Of a stretch of 64,000 nt of DNA, positions 62,547 to 64,000 are shown in pieces. The stretch's first letter is position 1, and every line of letters starts with the position of its first letter. The notes under the pieces are model-generated. The model ran no database searches. It had not been told where the DNA came from and was given only the letters and a program-made list of their open reading frames with translations. The translations under genes were made by a program, and so were the position numbers. Source of the stretch: an uncultured Paracoccaceae bacterium (GTDB lineage Bacteria > Pseudomonadota > Alphaproteobacteria > Rhodobacterales > Rhodobacteraceae); contig CAKZOU010000069.1 in NCBI GenBank assembly GCA_937138255.1, positions 62,001 to 126,000 on the forward strand. Reading direction: 5' to 3'.

Positions 62547-63809
62547 TCAGGTGCGTTCGGCAGGGCTCTTGTAGGCCCGATAGCTGCGCTGGATGCCGAT
62601 CTGGTCGGCGATGAAACGGGCATCGTGCCAGACACCCCAGATAAAGGACGAGCCGCGCCGCGACAGCCACGGCAAGCCGAGGAAATAGATCCCGCGCTCG
62701 GAGGATACGCCTCGCTGGTGCTTGGGGCGGCCGTTCTCGTCGAAGGCATCTACCTTGAGCCAGCCGAAATCGAGCGCATAGCCGGTGGCCCAGAGGATCG
62801 TCGTGATGCCCGCCTTCTTCAGATCAAGCGCGAGGATCGGGTTGGTCATGCAGTCGGGATCGGGGCCGATCTCGTGGGCCTCAGGCTCCAGCGGCAGATC
62901 GAGGCCGTTGCGGTCGGCATAGGCATCGGCCTCGCGCAGGACCGAGAGGTAGTTGGCGTCGCCCCGCCGGATATTGTCGGCCAGATCCGGGGCGAAACGC
63001 ATGATGCCATTGTCAAAGCCCGCCGTCAGGCCGACAAGGTTCATCCCTTCGCCTGCGAGGCGGCGGAAATCAATCGTCTTGCCGCCATCCGCGCCGCTCA
63101 CGGCGATGGCGATATGCTCGGTTCCGGGCTTGGGCGCGGGGGCGTCCCACCTGCCCAGAACGCCGAGCCACCAGCAATAGTCGCGCCCGCGATAGGCGCG
63201 CGGCGGGCGATCATGCGCGCCGACCGAAAGATAGACGGTGCGGCCCGAGGCGCGCAGCTCGTCCGCAATCTGAACGCCGGACGACCCCGCGCCCACGACC
63301 AGAACGGCCCCTTCGGGCAGCTGGTTGGGGTTGCGGTAGCTGTTCGAGTGCATTTGCAGAACGTCCGCTTCGGCAGGCACAATCTGCGGATAGGTCGGCC
63401 TCTGGAACGGCCCCGTGGCCGCGACCACATTCGCCGCCTCGATCACGCCCTCCGAGGTTTCGACCCGAAACCCCTCTCGCCCCGCAAGCCGCGTGACGCT
63501 TTTCACCTCGACCCCGCAACGGATCGGCGCGTCAAAGCTTTTCGCATAGCCCGAGAAATAGTCGGCGACCTTTTCCTTGGGGGCAAACTCGTCGGGATCG
63601 AATTCGTCAAACTCCATCCCGGGAAAGCGATCATGCCAGACCGGACCGTTGGCCACGAGGCTATCCCACCGCTCCGACCGCCACCGCTCGGCAACGCGAC
63701 CGCGCTCGAGCACAAGGTGGGGAATACCGGCCCGCGTCAGATGCTCGCTCATCGCCACCCCCGCCTGCCCGGCTCCGACGACAAGCGTGTTCACGTTCTC
63801 GACCGCCAC
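62547..63809 (-). CDS. Flavin-containing monooxygenase-like NAD(P)/FAD oxidoreductase
   Basis: A 420-residue group B-type flavoprotein. The FAD motif is 'TLVVGAGQAGVAMSEHL', the NADPH motif 'VLVVGAGSSGVQIADELR', and an 'ILWATGYALDF' motif corresponds to the FMO ATG-loop. The C-terminal 'GIYFLGLPWLSRRGSSF' is common to this subgroup. It lacks the exact FxGxxxHxxxF pattern in a clear form, so it may act as an N- or S-oxygenase or a related hydroxylase. It heads the five-gene operon. Confidence 0.85.
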   Translation of the reverse strand: MAVENVNTLVVGAGQAGVAMSEHLTRAGIPHLVLERGRVAERWRSERWDSLVANGPVWHDRFPGMEFDEFDPDEFAPKEKVADYFSGYAKSFDAPIRCGVEVKSVTRLAGREGFRVETSEGVIEAANVVAATGPFQRPTYPQIVPAEADVLQMHSNSYRNPNQLPEGAVLVVGAGSSGVQIADELRASGRTVYLSVGAHDRPPRAYRGRDYCWWLGVLGRWDAPAPKPGTEHIAIAVSGADGGKTIDFRRLAGEGMNLVGLTAGFDNGIMRFAPDLADNIRRGDANYLSVLREADAYADRNGLDLPLEPEAHEIGPDPDCMTNPILALDLKKAGITTILWATGYALDFGWLKVDAFDENGRPKHQRGVSSERGIYFLGLPWLSRRGSSFIWGVWHDARFIADQIGIQRSYRAYKSPAERT

Positions 63810-63886
63810 GATGCATCCTCCCTCAGATCAAGGCCATACTGCCGAGGCGCAGGACGAGGTGGTAGCGAAATCTTCGATCAAAGGTC

Positions 63887-64000
63887 TCAGATCAGCGCGT
63901 TGAGCGCGCCCTCGACAAGCGCCTTGGCTTCTTCTGGGCCCGCCTCTTTCGGGATCTCGAAAGCCTCGCCCACACGGAGCTTCACCCGCGCGGTCGGCAG
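63887..64000 (-). CDS. C-terminal end of a gene cut by the window edge
   Basis: The last 37 codons of a minus-strand gene ending in TGA at 63887 ('RVGEAFEIPKEAGPEEAKAL' then a short helix). Sequence of this kind ends some lysophospholipid acyltransferase-like proteins, but the part seen is too short to name. It is the next gene upstream of the FAD-monooxygenase and 77 bp away. Confidence 0.5.
   Translation of the reverse strand: MPTARVKLRVGEAFEIPKEAGPEEAKALVEGALNALI

Noticed and set aside
1-64000. CRISPR arrays, insertion sequences, prophage, tRNA and rRNA genes
   Set aside because: No regularly spaced repeats, transposase or integrase frames, or cloverleaf/rRNA-like segments were recognised; a dedicated scan was not possible.

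Overview
The window looks like chromosomal DNA of an alphaproteobacterium, most likely a member of the Rhodobacteraceae. The GC content is high (judged by eye, not computed), genes are packed with many ATGA/TGATG overlaps, and several families typical of that group are present: Hint_2-domain proteins, an ArsR-rhodanese regulator with a divergent MFS gene, CPA2 and SulP transporters, and a TMADH-like flavoprotein. No rRNA, tRNA, CRISPR array, insertion sequence or phage gene was seen.

Region 1 (1-7.3 kb) holds the start of a secreted beta-helix protein, a ferritin-like/CDGSH iron-sulfur fusion, a glutamine-synthetase-like enzyme, an MFS exporter divergent from an ArsR-rhodanese regulator across a perfect inverted repeat, and cysteine synthase.

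Region 2 (7.3-17.2 kb, minus strand) is a sulfur-oxidising heterodisulfide-reductase-like (sHdr) locus. In transcription order it reads lipoate-protein ligase, GATase-like protein, dsrE3A-like, shdrC1, shdrB1, shdrA, hyp, shdrC2, shdrB2, hyp, lbpA, dsrE, tusA, then an intrinsic terminator. A strong sigma70-like promoter with an embedded dyad lies in front of dsrE3A. TusA and DsrE proteins should hand sulfane sulfur to the lipoyl arm of LbpA, and the sHdr complex should oxidise it in the cytoplasm.

Region 3 (17.3-24.7 kb) is a Calvin-cycle operon, cbbF-P-T-A-Z-Y, divergent from cbbR. It runs in the same direction as, and directly upstream of, the sHdr locus, so sulfur oxidation and CO2 fixation are neighbours. 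RuBisCO is not in the window.

Region 4 (24.7-36.4 kb) has a LysR regulator divergent from a DUF4242 gene and an FAH/SDR pair. It then has a signalling and ion-transport stretch: CPA2 antiporter, DUF3307, CHASE2-adenylate cyclase, FecR protein, SulP transporter with a cyclic-nucleotide-binding domain (CNBD), and a membrane CNBD protein. A CNBD-patatin follows at 39.4-41.3 kb, giving three CNBD proteins within about 10 kb of a cyclase.

Region 5 (36.6-45.6 kb) holds two MFS transporters, SelO, the CNBD-patatin, a Gfo/Idh/MocA dehydrogenase and a P1B-type ATPase with a TPCP motif.

Region 6 (45.6-52.6 kb) looks less GC-rich by eye. It contains a NarL-type response regulator divergent from a periplasmic molybdopterin-fold protein plus hybrid histidine kinase, followed by two divergent Hint-domain genes (one ending in a pilin-like segment) and an SGNH hydrolase. 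ATAC-N4-GTAT dyads recur upstream of the kinase pair and both Hint genes, suggesting one regulon. This is the best candidate here for an undescribed system.

Region 7 (52.6-64 kb) holds an amino-acid-type ABC binding protein and an unusual permease, a DadA/PuuB-like flavoprotein, a small helical protein and two YeeE/YedE half-transporters. It ends with a minus-strand catabolic operon (FAD monooxygenase, RidA, DUF1028, TMADH-like demethylase, M20 deacylase) and the C-terminus of one further gene.
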